The notes under the pieces were generated by a model. It saw nothing but the letters and a program-made list of their open reading frames with translations. It searched no databases and was not told where the DNA came from. A program made the translations under genes and the position numbers. Shown piece after piece: positions 7,930 to 14,542 of a stretch of DNA of 14,803 bases; the stretch's first letter is position 1; every line of letters starts with the position of its first letter. Origin of the DNA: an uncultured Clostridia bacterium (GTDB lineage Bacteria; Bacillota; Clostridia; TANB77; CAG-508); assembly GCA_934131055.1 (NCBI GenBank), contig CAKOZB010000023.1:1-14803 (forward strand), in the 5' to 3' direction.

Positions 7930-9120
7930 TTATTTTACTATTTTGAAGAAACTTCCTTTTCCAATTTGTATTATCATTTCACCTTCAAAGTTATTTAATG
8001 ATTGATAATCTGTTACCTTTTCTCCTTCGATTTTTATTCCACCTTGTTCGAAAAGTCTCTTCAATTCTGCTTTTGAAGCACATTTCTTTGTTTTTAATAA
8101 TGTGTCTAATATATTATTTTCGAATTTAATTTCTTCAATATCTTCTGGAGCTTCTTGTTTTTGGAATGCTGTTTTAAAATGTTCTTCTGCTTGCTCGGCT
8201 TCTTCTTCATTATGATATAATCTTGCTATTTCTTTTGCAAGCTCCATCTTTATGTTTCTTGGATTTTCTCCATTATTTAATCTTTCTTCTATCTTTGCAA
8301 TATCATCTGGATGTACATCTGTACATAAATTGTAATATTTTATTATCATATTATCTGGAATCTTCATTACCTTCTCATACATCGTATTTGCATCTTCATT
8401 TACACCAATGTAATTTCCTAGACTCTTGCTCATTTTTTCAACTCCATCAATTCCTTCAATTAAAGGCATAAAAAGTGTAATTTGAGGATCTTGGCCATAA
8501 TCTTTTTGTATATTTCTTCCCATAAGTACATTGAATGTTTGGTCTGTTCCACCCATTTCTAAGTCTGCTTGAATTGCAACAGAATCATATGCCTGCATTA
8601 ATGGATAGAAAAACTCATGTACAGCTATTGGTTGATTATTTGTATATCTCTTCTGGAAATCGTCTCTTTCTAGTATTCTTGCCACAGTACATTTCGAGCA
8701 AAGATTGATAACATCTCTGAAATCCATTTTTCCTAGCCATTCACTATTAAATTTAACTGTTGTCTTGCTTGGATCTAATATCTTAAATATTTGCTTTTGA
8801 TATGTTCTTGCATTTTCTTCTACTTGCTCTTTTGTAAGTTGTTTTCTTGTTTTAGACTTTCCTGTAGGGTCACCTATCATTCCTGTAAAGTCACCTATTA
8901 TAATTATTACTTCATTTCCTAAATCTTGTAATTGTTTAATTTTTCTAAGTACAACAGCATGTCCTAAGTGAATATCTGGTGCAGATGGGTCTAAGCCTAA
9001 TTTTATTCTTAGTGGTCTATGTTCTGCATCTACCTTTTTCAATTTTTCTCTAATTTCTTCAACATCTGTATGGTCCGCTGCACCCTTTAACATTATTTTT
9101 ATTGTATTTTCTATATCCAT
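7930..9120 (-). CDS. tyrS: Tyrosyl-tRNA synthetase (TyrZ-like group)
   Basis: Charges tRNA-Tyr with tyrosine using ATP; cytoplasmic class I synthetase. The 396-residue protein shows DPSAPDIHLGH with the HIGH-type motif HLGH at 51-54, GDPTGKS (83-89), the GGTDQTFNV tyrosine/tRNA pocket region (190-198), and KMSKS at 229-233. The C-terminus (about 335-396) is an S4 RNA-binding domain. The HLGH context and overall reading fit the second TyrRS group (TyrZ/TyrS2) better than the classic TyrS. A TTG at 9121-9123 could add one Met, but the ATG at 9118-9120 is preferred because AGGAG lies 8 bases upstream of it. A perfect sigma-A promoter lies just upstream. The leader is only about 60 bases, too short for a T-box, which many Firmicutes use for this gene. 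Confidence 0.96.
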   Translation of the reverse strand: MDIENTIKIMLKGAADHTDVEEIREKLKKVDAEHRPLRIKLGLDPSAPDIHLGHAVVLRKIKQLQDLGNEVIIIIGDFTGMIGDPTGKSKTRKQLTKEQVEENARTYQKQIFKILDPSKTTVKFNSEWLGKMDFRDVINLCSKCTVARILERDDFQKRYTNNQPIAVHEFFYPLMQAYDSVAIQADLEMGGTDQTFNVLMGRNIQKDYGQDPQITLFMPLIEGIDGVEKMSKSLGNYIGVNEDANTMYEKVMKIPDNMIIKYYNLCTDVHPDDIAKIEERLNNGENPRNIKMELAKEIARLYHNEEEAEQAEEHFKTAFQKQEAPEDIEEIKFENNILDTLLKTKKCASKAELKRLFEQGGIKIEGEKVTDYQSLNNFEGEMIIQIGKGSFFKIVK

Positions 9121-9185
9121 CAAAATCTCTCCTAATTATAAATTTTACATTTTACTCCATTTATGAGTCTATTTTTTTCGTGTAT

Positions 9186-9214
9186 ATTATATGCATTTTG
9201 CAATGCTTTGTCAA
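9186..9214 (-). promoter_or_regulatory. Consensus sigma-A promoter of tyrS
   Basis: On the minus strand TTGACA (9209-9214) is followed after exactly 17 bases by TATAAT (9186-9191), a six-of-six match in both boxes. Transcription should start near 9179, giving a leader of about 60 bases before tyrS. The -35 box begins 5 bases after the trmL stop codon. This suggests that tyrS, and probably rpiA and the glycosyltransferases behind it, can be transcribed apart from the coaD/trmL genes. Confidence 0.85.
9193..9206. repeat. Inverted repeat inside the tyrS promoter spacer
   Basis: GCATT (9193-9197) and AATGC (9202-9206) are perfect inverted arms separated by TTGC, filling most of the spacer between the -35 and -10 boxes. 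A repressor could bind such a site, but 5-base arms can arise by chance in A/T-rich DNA, so function is inference. Confidence 0.4.
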
Positions 9215-9219
9215 TCATA

Positions 9220-9729
9220 CTATTTTTCATCAAAATATTGACTTTCTTCTTGTAATCCTTCAAAATTAATCTGTCTTAATATTTCATATGCTATTACGCA
9301 TACAGAATTTGAAAGATTTAATGACCTTAACACTGGTCTCATTGGAATTCTTATAGTTTTATCTATATATTTTTGCAATAAATCTTCAGGTAGACCTTTA
9401 GTTTCTTTGCCAAATAATACAAAGACATCCTCATCTTTAAATTTACTATAATCTACATCTGTATAACAGTGTTTTGCCTTGGTTGTAGCCATAAACATGT
9501 TATGTTCCTCTGGCTTATATTTTTCTAAAAAAGCATCTAATGATGTATGTTCTTCAATCTCTAATTTATCCCAATAATCTAATCCGGCTCTCTTTAGTTG
9601 TTTATCATCTATTTTAAAGCCTAATGGATAAACCAAATGTAGCTTTGCACCTGTTATAGCACAAGTTCTTGCAATGTTTCCTGTGTTTTGTGGTATTTCT
9701 GGTTCTACCATTACTATGTGTAATTTCAT
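9220..9729 (-). CDS. trmL: tRNA (cytidine/uridine-34 2'-O)-methyltransferase
   Basis: A SPOUT-class methyltransferase that adds a 2'-O-methyl group to the wobble base of tRNA-Leu isoacceptors, using S-adenosylmethionine; cytoplasmic homodimer. The 169 residues match the short single-domain TrmL length. Motifs seen in order are PEIPQNTGNIARTC (10-23, with Arg21), LVYPLGF (32-38), the knot motif FGKETKGLP (106-114), IPM (128-130) and RSLNLSNSVCVIAYE (135-149). All define TrmL rather than the longer rRNA SpoU enzymes. An AGGAAGGA ribosome site precedes the ATG. It follows coaD by 20 bases and ends just before the tyrS promoter, so it is probably the last gene of the DUF5662-rdgB-coaD-trmL unit, with some read-through possible. 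Confidence 0.94.
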   Translation of the reverse strand: MKLHIVMVEPEIPQNTGNIARTCAITGAKLHLVYPLGFKIDDKQLKRAGLDYWDKLEIEEHTSLDAFLEKYKPEEHNMFMATTKAKHCYTDVDYSKFKDEDVFVLFGKETKGLPEDLLQKYIDKTIRIPMRPVLRSLNLSNSVCVIAYEILRQINFEGLQEESQYFDEK

Positions 9730-9749
9730 TTTTCTTGTTCCTTCCTAAT

Positions 9750-10211
9750 TTACATTATTTTTAGTACAGCCTTAGGTACATATCTAGAAATATCTTTTCC
9801 ATTATCAAATATTTCTTTTACTGTACTTGAGCTTATACCGCCAAGTGTCCCTGCTCTTACATATATCGTATCTAATCCTGATATTTCTTCATTAATCTCT
9901 GCTATATTTTCCTCATAGTAGTAATCCATATCATCTCTTATTCCTCTTACTAAGAAATTACATCCATTGTCTTTTGCTGCATCAACTGATAGTCCTTCAT
10001 ATGTAATTACGTCTACATTATCTATATTTTCATCTTTCAAGGCTTGTTCTATGGCATTTTTCATTTTCTCTTTATCATATCTTCTTGCCTTCTTATTGTT
10101 AATGCCTATTCCAATCACTAGCCTGTCAAATACTTTTGAGGCAGTCTTTACAACATGCATATGTCCCATAGTAAATGGGTCAAAACTTCCAGCATAAAAT
10201 CCTATGTTCAT
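9750..10211 (-). CDS. coaD: Phosphopantetheine adenylyltransferase (divergent)
   Basis: Catalyses the fourth step of coenzyme A synthesis, joining 4'-phosphopantetheine and ATP to dephospho-CoA and pyrophosphate. The 153 residues match the usual length of about 160. Seen: the nucleotidyltransferase signature GSFDPFTMGH (8-17) with the T-x-G-H core (14-17), LVRGIRDD (87-94) and ISSST (126-130) before a VP near the end (145-146). The segment after RGIR is much more acidic and Tyr-rich than the usual FEYE...MN stretch, and the region near residue 40 lacks the common NPSKKP form. The enzyme class is secure; pantetheine specificity rests on the RG-R and ISSS motifs. Its ATG overlaps the TAA of the preceding gene by one base (TAATG), indicating translational coupling. 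Confidence 0.88.
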   Translation of the reverse strand: MNIGFYAGSFDPFTMGHMHVVKTASKVFDRLVIGIGINNKKARRYDKEKMKNAIEQALKDENIDNVDVITYEGLSVDAAKDNGCNFLVRGIRDDMDYYYEENIAEINEEISGLDTIYVRAGTLGGISSSTVKEIFDNGKDISRYVPKAVLKIM

Positions 10212-10819
10212 TATAGTTCCTCCTTTAGATAATTTAATATTTGCTTTAAGGCTTTTTCTCTATGAGTTACTCCAAGCTCTTCTTCTGTAAGTTCATTCAT
10301 AGTCTTATCAAATCCTTCTGGAATAAATATTGGTCCATATGTAAGTTTTCCAAGAGGTCCTGGAGTTCTAACTATTCTTCCTAGAGTTTCACCTCTTGCG
10401 ACATTTACTTTTCCGTCTGGCATCATTAATGTAAGAACACATACAAATTTTGCAGTTCTATCTTCATCCTTAACATTTTCCATTTTCGAAAGTACTTTAT
10501 TTATTGCAACAACTTGAGGAGCGTGGTCTCCTGCGTATCTCGCGCTATATACTCCTGGTTCTCCATTTAATGCATCGATGCAAAGTCCAGCATCATCTGT
10601 CATTATGATTTCATTTATATTGTTTTTTTCACAATAAGCCTTGATGGCTTTTGCTTTTATGAGTGAATTTTCTTCAAATGTAGTTCCATTTTCATCAATT
10701 TCTTCGTTAAATCCAATATCTTTTAAAGATAAAATTTCAACATCAATATTCTTGTATTCCAAATAATCCTTTACTTGAGCTATTTTAGCCTGATTCGAAG
10801 TTCCATATATAATTTTCAT
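10211..10819 (-). CDS. rdgB: XTP/dITP diphosphatase (RdgB/HAM1 family) with altered base-pocket motif
   Basis: Removes damaged purine nucleotides such as XTP and dITP from the pool by cutting them to the monophosphate and pyrophosphate. The 202 residues match the family. Seen: TSNQAK (7-12), ENGTTFEENSLIKAKA (43-58), the catalytic DDAGLCIDALNGEPGVYSAR (75-94) with RYAG following, and THREKAL (185-191). Where most members have GFGYDPIF this one has GKLTYGPIF (157-165): the Phe, second Gly and Asp of that motif are Leu, Thr and Gly. This region contacts the base, so specificity may be shifted (inference). The only ribosome site, AGAGAGGA, is about 11 bases from the ATG, and an in-frame TGA just upstream excludes an earlier start. 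It follows the DUF5662 gene by 26 bases. Confidence 0.92.
   Translation of the reverse strand: MKIIYGTSNQAKIAQVKDYLEYKNIDVEILSLKDIGFNEEIDENGTTFEENSLIKAKAIKAYCEKNNINEIIMTDDAGLCIDALNGEPGVYSARYAGDHAPQVVAINKVLSKMENVKDEDRTAKFVCVLTLMMPDGKVNVARGETLGRIVRTPGPLGKLTYGPIFIPEGFDKTMNELTEEELGVTHREKALKQILNYLKEEL
10217..10226 (-). promoter_or_regulatory. Strong ribosome binding site of coaD
   Basis: AAAGGAGGAA lies inside the last codons of the upstream diphosphatase gene, about 5 to 7 bases before the coaD ATG. With the one-base TAATG overlap it fixes the coaD start and points to terminating ribosomes restarting on coaD. Confidence 0.8.
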
Positions 10820-10845
10820 ATTAAATCACAATCCTCTCTATAAAT

Positions 10846-11394
10846 TTATTCGCAGTATTTTTTATATAATCTCTTTAAATTGCTTTTAGTTATAGTTTTT
10901 TCAATTCCATTTATGCTTACTTGTGTAAAAACTTCTGTCACCATAGATTTATTTTTTTCATTAAGTGGCATATTGTCTTTACGCGAATTCCAATATTTTA
11001 ACTGTGTGTCATTTCTCCATCTTTTGCCATTGTATACAATTCCAGCAGCCAAATTATCACATATCATCTCTACAGTATATTTATATGGAATTACTGGCAT
11101 TGGATTTCTAGACATCGGGTCATACCAATATTCTGGATGATGTTTATTTCTTCCTTTATGGTGTAACCATGCTTTCGAATAGCCCTGCTTTCTTTTTGCA
11201 AATAAAATTGGACTCATACTTCCATTATAGTATTTTACAGACTCCCAAAATTCTGTTGGAGAAAATTTTGATAAATCGTGTACTAATCCTCTCCAAGGTA
11301 TTCCAGCTTTGCAACATAACTTGAATACTACCCATCTATGTCTTGTGACTAAATTAAAGTGCTTTATTGTATTGGTTAACATATTGCTTGTCAT
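10846..11394 (-). CDS. DUF5662-family protein with HD-like His/Asp pattern
   Basis: A 182-residue soluble protein of the DUF5662 family, common in Firmicutes and their phages; no function is established. Conserved-looking residues in order are His19 (TRHRW), His39-Asp40 (GLVHDLSKFSP), His78-His79 and His85-His86 (WLHHKGRNKHHPEYW), and Asp113 (MICDNLAAG). The sequence H...HD...HH...D is like that of HD-superfamily metal phosphohydrolases, so a metal-dependent hydrolase is a reasonable inference, not a fact. An upstream in-frame ATG at 11416-11418 would add 8 residues, but the start at 11392-11394 is preferred: it has AGGAAG 6 bases upstream, and the predicted transcription start lies only about 6 bases before the earlier ATG. 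It is the first gene of the minus-strand run, 26 bases ahead of rdgB. Confidence 0.85.
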   Translation of the reverse strand: MTSNMLTNTIKHFNLVTRHRWVVFKLCCKAGIPWRGLVHDLSKFSPTEFWESVKYYNGSMSPILFAKRKQGYSKAWLHHKGRNKHHPEYWYDPMSRNPMPVIPYKYTVEMICDNLAAGIVYNGKRWRNDTQLKYWNSRKDNMPLNEKNKSMVTEVFTQVSINGIEKTITKSNLKRLYKKYCE

Positions 11395-11400
11395 GTTTTG

Positions 11401-11406
11401 CTTCCT
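11401..11406 (-). promoter_or_regulatory. Ribosome binding site deciding the DUF5662 start
   Basis: AGGAAG stands 6 bases before the ATG at 11392-11394. The earlier in-frame ATG at 11416-11418 has only TAAGAAAA ahead of it, so the shorter protein is favoured. Confidence 0.7.
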
Positions 11407-11430
11407 TTCTACTTTCATTTTTCTTACAAT

Positions 11431-11459
11431 ATCCTATCACAAATGGCTTAAAATCTCAA
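11431..11459 (-). promoter_or_regulatory. Promoter of the DUF5662-rdgB-coaD-trmL unit
   Basis: On the minus strand TTGAGA (11454-11459) is followed after 17 bases by TAGGAT (11431-11436), with TGA directly before the -10 box forming an extended -10 (TGn). Transcription would begin near 11424. It is the only good minus-strand promoter seen in this divergent region. Confidence 0.65.
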
Positions 11460-11558
11460 CATTTTCATAAAAGAAACTTGGAATAAAATTTAAAACTTTT
11501 ATATTGCATAACAGCTTAAATTATTTTAGCATTACGTACAATTTTTCTTGTTTCCAAA

Positions 11559-11566
11559 TGGCGCCA
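11559..11566. repeat. GC-rich palindrome in the divergent uvrB region
   Basis: TGGCGCCA is a perfect 8-base palindrome and by far the most GC-rich spot in this A/T-rich region. It lies about 15 bases upstream of the proposed uvrB -35 box. It may be a regulator site; no known Firmicutes operator is recognised in it. Confidence 0.3.
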
Positions 11567-11580
11567 ATTAATTACTTATG

Positions 11581-11609
11581 TTGTATTTCTTCTAAAAAAA
11601 TGATAAAAT
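11581..11609 (+). promoter_or_regulatory. Probable uvrB promoter
   Basis: TTGTAT (11581-11586), 17 bases, then TAAAAT (11604-11609) match the sigma-A pattern moderately, about 35 bases before the start codon. A second weaker candidate lies upstream, TTGCAT (11504) with TAGCAT (11527) at 17-base spacing. No LexA-type box (GAAC-N4-GTTC) was found between 11395 and 11649, although uvrB is often in the SOS regulon. Confidence 0.5.
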
Positions 11610-11649
11610 ATCAATAGTTTAATATTTTTATAAGTAAAAAGGAGTTACA

Positions 11650-13605
11650 ATGTTTAAATTACATTCAGAATACAAGCCTACTGGTGACCAGCCACAGGCA
11701 ATTGAATATTTATCTAAAGGCATAGAAGAAGGAAAAAAGTTTCAGACTTTGCTTGGTGTTACTGGCTCTGGTAAGACTTTTACTATGGCTAATATCATTC
11801 AAAAAGTACAAAAGCCAACTCTTGTTTTGGCTCATAATAAGACGTTAGCCGGACAACTTTACAGTGAGTTTAAAGAGTTTTTTCCTGAAAATAATGTTGA
11901 GTATTTTGTTTCTTATTACGACTATTACCAACCAGAAGCATATATTCCATCTTCAGATACCTATATTGAGAAGGACTCTTCTGTTAATGATGAGATTGAT
12001 AAACTACGTCACTCTGCAACAGCTGCATTATTTGAAACACGAGATGTTATTATTGTTGCGTCTGTTTCATGTATTTATGGTTTGGGTGACCCCATTGACT
12101 ATGAGCATATGACTGTTTCTTTAAGACCCGGCATGAAGATCGAAAGAGATGCTATGTTAAAAAAATTAATAAATATGCAATATTCCAGAAATGAACTAGA
12201 TTTTAAACGTGGTACTTTTAGAGCAAAAGGAGACATTGTTGAAATATTCCCTTCTGATTATGGTGAAAGTGCTATTCGTGTTGAGTTCTGGGGAGATGAA
12301 GTTGAAAAGATTTCTGAAATTAATCCTTTAACAGGAAAAACTGTTGCAAGTAGAAACCATATTATGATATTTCCAAACTCTCATTATGTTACGACTTCTG
12401 ATAAAATGGAGCATGCAATTACTACTATTGAAGAGGAAATGAAACAGCAAGTCGAATATTTCAAGTCACAAGGTAAATTAATTGAAGCTCAAAGAATAGA
12501 AGAACGTACTAATTTTGATATAGAAATGATGAAGGAAACTGGCTTTTGTCAAGGCATAGAAAACTATTCTAGACACATAAGTGGTCGTGAGCCAGGAAGC
12601 GCTCCATATACCCTATTTGATTATTTTCCAAAGGATTTTCTTTTGCTTATTGACGAATCTCATGCTACTATCCCCCAAGTTAGGGCTATGTATAATGGTG
12701 ATAGAGCAAGAAAAGAATCTTTAGTAAAATATGGTTTTAGGTTACCTTCTGCATTTGATAATAGACCTCTGAAATTTGAGGAATTTGAACAAAGAATTAA
12801 CCAAGTAGTATTTGTTAGTGCAACTCCTGCAGAATACGAAAAAGAACATTCTAAAGACAATGTTGTAGAGCAAATCATCCGTCCAACAGGTCTACTTGAC
12901 CCTGAAATTGAAGTAAAACCAATTGAAAACCAAATTGATGATTTAATTACCCAAATTCATAAGAGAGTCGAGAAAAATGAGAGAGTATTGGTTACTACTC
13001 TAACCAAAAAGATGGCTGAAGATTTAACCAGCTATTTAGCTGAACTTGATATTAAGGTTAGATACATGCACTCTGATATTAAGGCTTTAGAAAGAATGGA
13101 TATTATTAGGTCATTGCGTCTTGGTGAGTTTGATGTGTTAGTTGGAATTAACCTTTTAAGAGAAGGATTAGATATACCTGAGGTTTCTTTAGTAGCAATA
13201 TTAGATGCAGATAAAGAAGGATTCCTTCGTTCTGAACGTTCTTTAATTCAAACTATTGGACGTGCTGCAAGAAATACCGATGGTAAAGTTATAATGTATG
13301 CCGATGAACTTACAGACTCTATGGATAAAGCCATATCTGAAACAAATAGAAGAAGAGCAATACAAATGAGATATAATAAAGAACATGGAATCATTCCTCA
13401 AACTATTAAAAAATCTGTTAGAGATACTATTCGAGCTAGCATTGTTGCAGAAGCATCTGAAAAATATGAAATTGACAAAGAGTCTAGTGTTGAAGATATT
13501 ATTAACAAACTAACTGAGGAAATGCTTCAACACGCAGAAAAAATGGAGTTTGAAGAAGCAGCAAAATTAAGAGACCAAATAAAAGAATTAGAATCATCCT
13601 TGTAA
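11650..13605 (+). CDS. uvrB: UvrABC excinuclease subunit B
   Basis: Damage-verifying helicase-like subunit of nucleotide excision repair: loaded by UvrA at DNA lesions, it opens the strands and then recruits UvrC to cut. The 651 residues match the usual 650-670. Seen: GDQPQAI (12-18), Walker A GVTGSGKT (36-43), the Tyr-rich beta-hairpin [12 protein letters not shown] (89-100), the Walker B/DEAD-type DESH (335-338), FVSATP, the C-terminal helicase motifs with [17 protein letters not shown] and QTIGRAARN, and the UVR motif at the end (about 615-650) that contacts UvrC. AAAGGAG at 11638-11644, 5 bases from the ATG, sets the start. uvrA is not beside it here. Its last 12 bases overlap the 3' end of the opposite-strand YwaF-family gene. 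Confidence 0.98.
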   Translation: MFKLHSEYKPTGDQPQAIEYLSKGIEEGKKFQTLLGVTGSGKTFTMANIIQKVQKPTLVLAHNKTLAGQLYSEFKEFFPENNVEYFVSYYDYYQPEAYIPSSDTYIEKDSSVNDEIDKLRHSATAALFETRDVIIVASVSCIYGLGDPIDYEHMTVSLRPGMKIERDAMLKKLINMQYSRNELDFKRGTFRAKGDIVEIFPSDYGESAIRVEFWGDEVEKISEINPLTGKTVASRNHIMIFPNSHYVTTSDKMEHAITTIEEEMKQQVEYFKSQGKLIEAQRIEERTNFDIEMMKETGFCQGIENYSRHISGREPGSAPYTLFDYFPKDFLLLIDESHATIPQVRAMYNGDRARKESLVKYGFRLPSAFDNRPLKFEEFEQRINQVVFVSATPAEYEKEHSKDNVVEQIIRPTGLLDPEIEVKPIENQIDDLITQIHKRVEKNERVLVTTLTKKMAEDLTSYLAELDIKVRYMHSDIKALERMDIIRSLRLGEFDVLVGINLLREGLDIPEVSLVAILDADKEGFLRSERSLIQTIGRAARNTDGKVIMYADELTDSMDKAISETNRRRAIQMRYNKEHGIIPQTIKKSVRDTIRASIVAEASEKYEIDKESSVEDIINKLTEEMLQHAEKMEFEEAAKLRDQIKELESSL

Positions 13606-14343
13606 TTTTGCTTTTCTTTTATCTCTAATTTTTAGAATTCCATAAACTGCATAAAATGGTAAAAACATTTGTGCAATTTCCATAAATGCTGTAAAGTGCT
13701 TTCCTGTGAACTTATAAATTATTGTAATTGGAGTTCCAGGAAAGTCTTTTGATATAAACATCAAGTTACCGTCAAATATTTTGTTTACAATCTGAGCCAA
13801 AATACATATTATTCCTATAAGTGTAGCAAAATAAACTGCATCACTTGCCACAACATCTATATAATGAGTAATGTTTACAAGCAACCCCAAATAAACCATT
13901 ATTCCATGATACAAAAAGCTATGTAAACTTACAATATGAAATACAGGGTACGCTGGCAAAGAAGTAGTTGGTAATAAAATAAATACTATTCCCCCTATTA
14001 TGCCTCCTGTTGCTAGGAATACATCTCCCATTCTTTTTATCTTACCTTTAGCAAAGCTACTTAAAGTACCCGCATATAATAAAATACTACAGTAATATAA
14101 TGGGACATAATTATTTACATTTCTAGGGTCCCCAGTGCACAATTTAAAAGCAATTATGAAAATTTCCATAAACCATAGCATAATAGTACAGTTTTTTATA
14201 ATTTCTTTTACCTCTTCTTTGCTACTTTTATATGTATTTTTTATTGCAATTGCTATGCAAACAATAGTTACAGCAATAAGCCCAAAATGTTCCAAAGAAA
14301 AAATTCCACAAGGTTTATATTCTCCCGGTCTTGCAAATAACAT
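13594..14343 (-). CDS. YwaF/TMEM164-family integral membrane protein
   Basis: A 249-residue protein with about seven membrane segments, near residues 18-35, 53-69, 80-97, 107-127, 134-155, 168-187 and 218-236, and a Lys/Arg-rich C-terminus. Its pattern, with PLYYCSI (81-87), [13 protein letters not shown] (113-125) and [12 protein letters not shown] (136-147), fits the bacterial YwaF family related to eukaryotic TMEM164. YwaF itself has no proven function; TMEM164 has been reported to be an acyltransferase using an active-site Cys, and Cys85 with His141/His146 could be counterparts here, which is inference. AAGGGA lies about 9 bases before the ATG, and a good promoter is upstream. The TGA stop lies within the last codons of uvrB on the other strand, so the two genes converge with a 12-base overlap. 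Confidence 0.8.
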   Translation of the reverse strand: MLFARPGEYKPCGIFSLEHFGLIAVTIVCIAIAIKNTYKSSKEEVKEIIKNCTIMLWFMEIFIIAFKLCTGDPRNVNNYVPLYYCSILLYAGTLSSFAKGKIKRMGDVFLATGGIIGGIVFILLPTTSLPAYPVFHIVSLHSFLYHGIMVYLGLLVNITHYIDVVASDAVYFATLIGIICILAQIVNKIFDGNLMFISKDFPGTPITIIYKFTGKHFTAFMEIAQMFLPFYAVYGILKIRDKRKAKLQG

Positions 14344-14405
14344 TTAATCAAATCCCTTCTATATTTTTGCAATGTATTTTATAAAAAATAATTCAAATTT
14401 GTTAT

Positions 14406-14434
14406 ATATTACCAAACTTTTGTTCCTTTGTCAA
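14406..14434 (-). promoter_or_regulatory. Promoter of the YwaF-family gene
   Basis: On the minus strand TTGACA (14429-14434), a perfect -35 box, is followed after 17 bases by TAATAT (14406-14411), preceded by TGG to make an extended -10. Transcription would start near 14399, about 55 bases before the start codon. Confidence 0.7.
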
Positions 14435-14472
14435 CCAAATTTTAATAATTTATCAAAATTTTTCCAAATGTC

Positions 14473-14509
14473 TAGACTTTTTTGTAATTTTTGTGTATTA
14501 TTATATAGA
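14473..14509 (+). promoter_or_regulatory. Candidate promoter of the secreted-protein gene
   Basis: Two overlapping sigma-A-like choices are seen: TAGACT (14473) with TATTAT (14496) at 17 bases, and TTGTAA (14482) with TATAGA (14504) at 16. Either would give a leader of about 30-35 bases. An A/T inverted repeat, AAATTTT and AAAATTT (about 14437-14460), lies just upstream. The match is moderate and the DNA is very A/T-rich. Confidence 0.35.
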
Positions 14510-14542
14510 AATAAATTTTGAACTAGAGAGGATGAATTAATA

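Noticed and set aside
9121..9123. TTG as the tyrS start, adding one residue
   Set aside because: The ATG directly after it is better placed relative to AGGAG (8 bases) and is the preferred codon.
9121..9179. T-box or other riboswitch upstream of tyrS
   Set aside because: The leader is only about 60 bases, with no T-box sequence and no terminator-like hairpin.
9132..9230. Minus-strand reading frame of 32 codons between trmL and tyrS, overlapping the trmL end
   Set aside because: It lies over the perfect tyrS promoter (-35 and -10 boxes are inside it), so the predicted transcript starts within it, and it has no good ribosome site.
11395..11649. LexA (SOS) box upstream of uvrB
   Set aside because: No GAAC-N4-GTTC or close variant was found in the divergent region on either strand.
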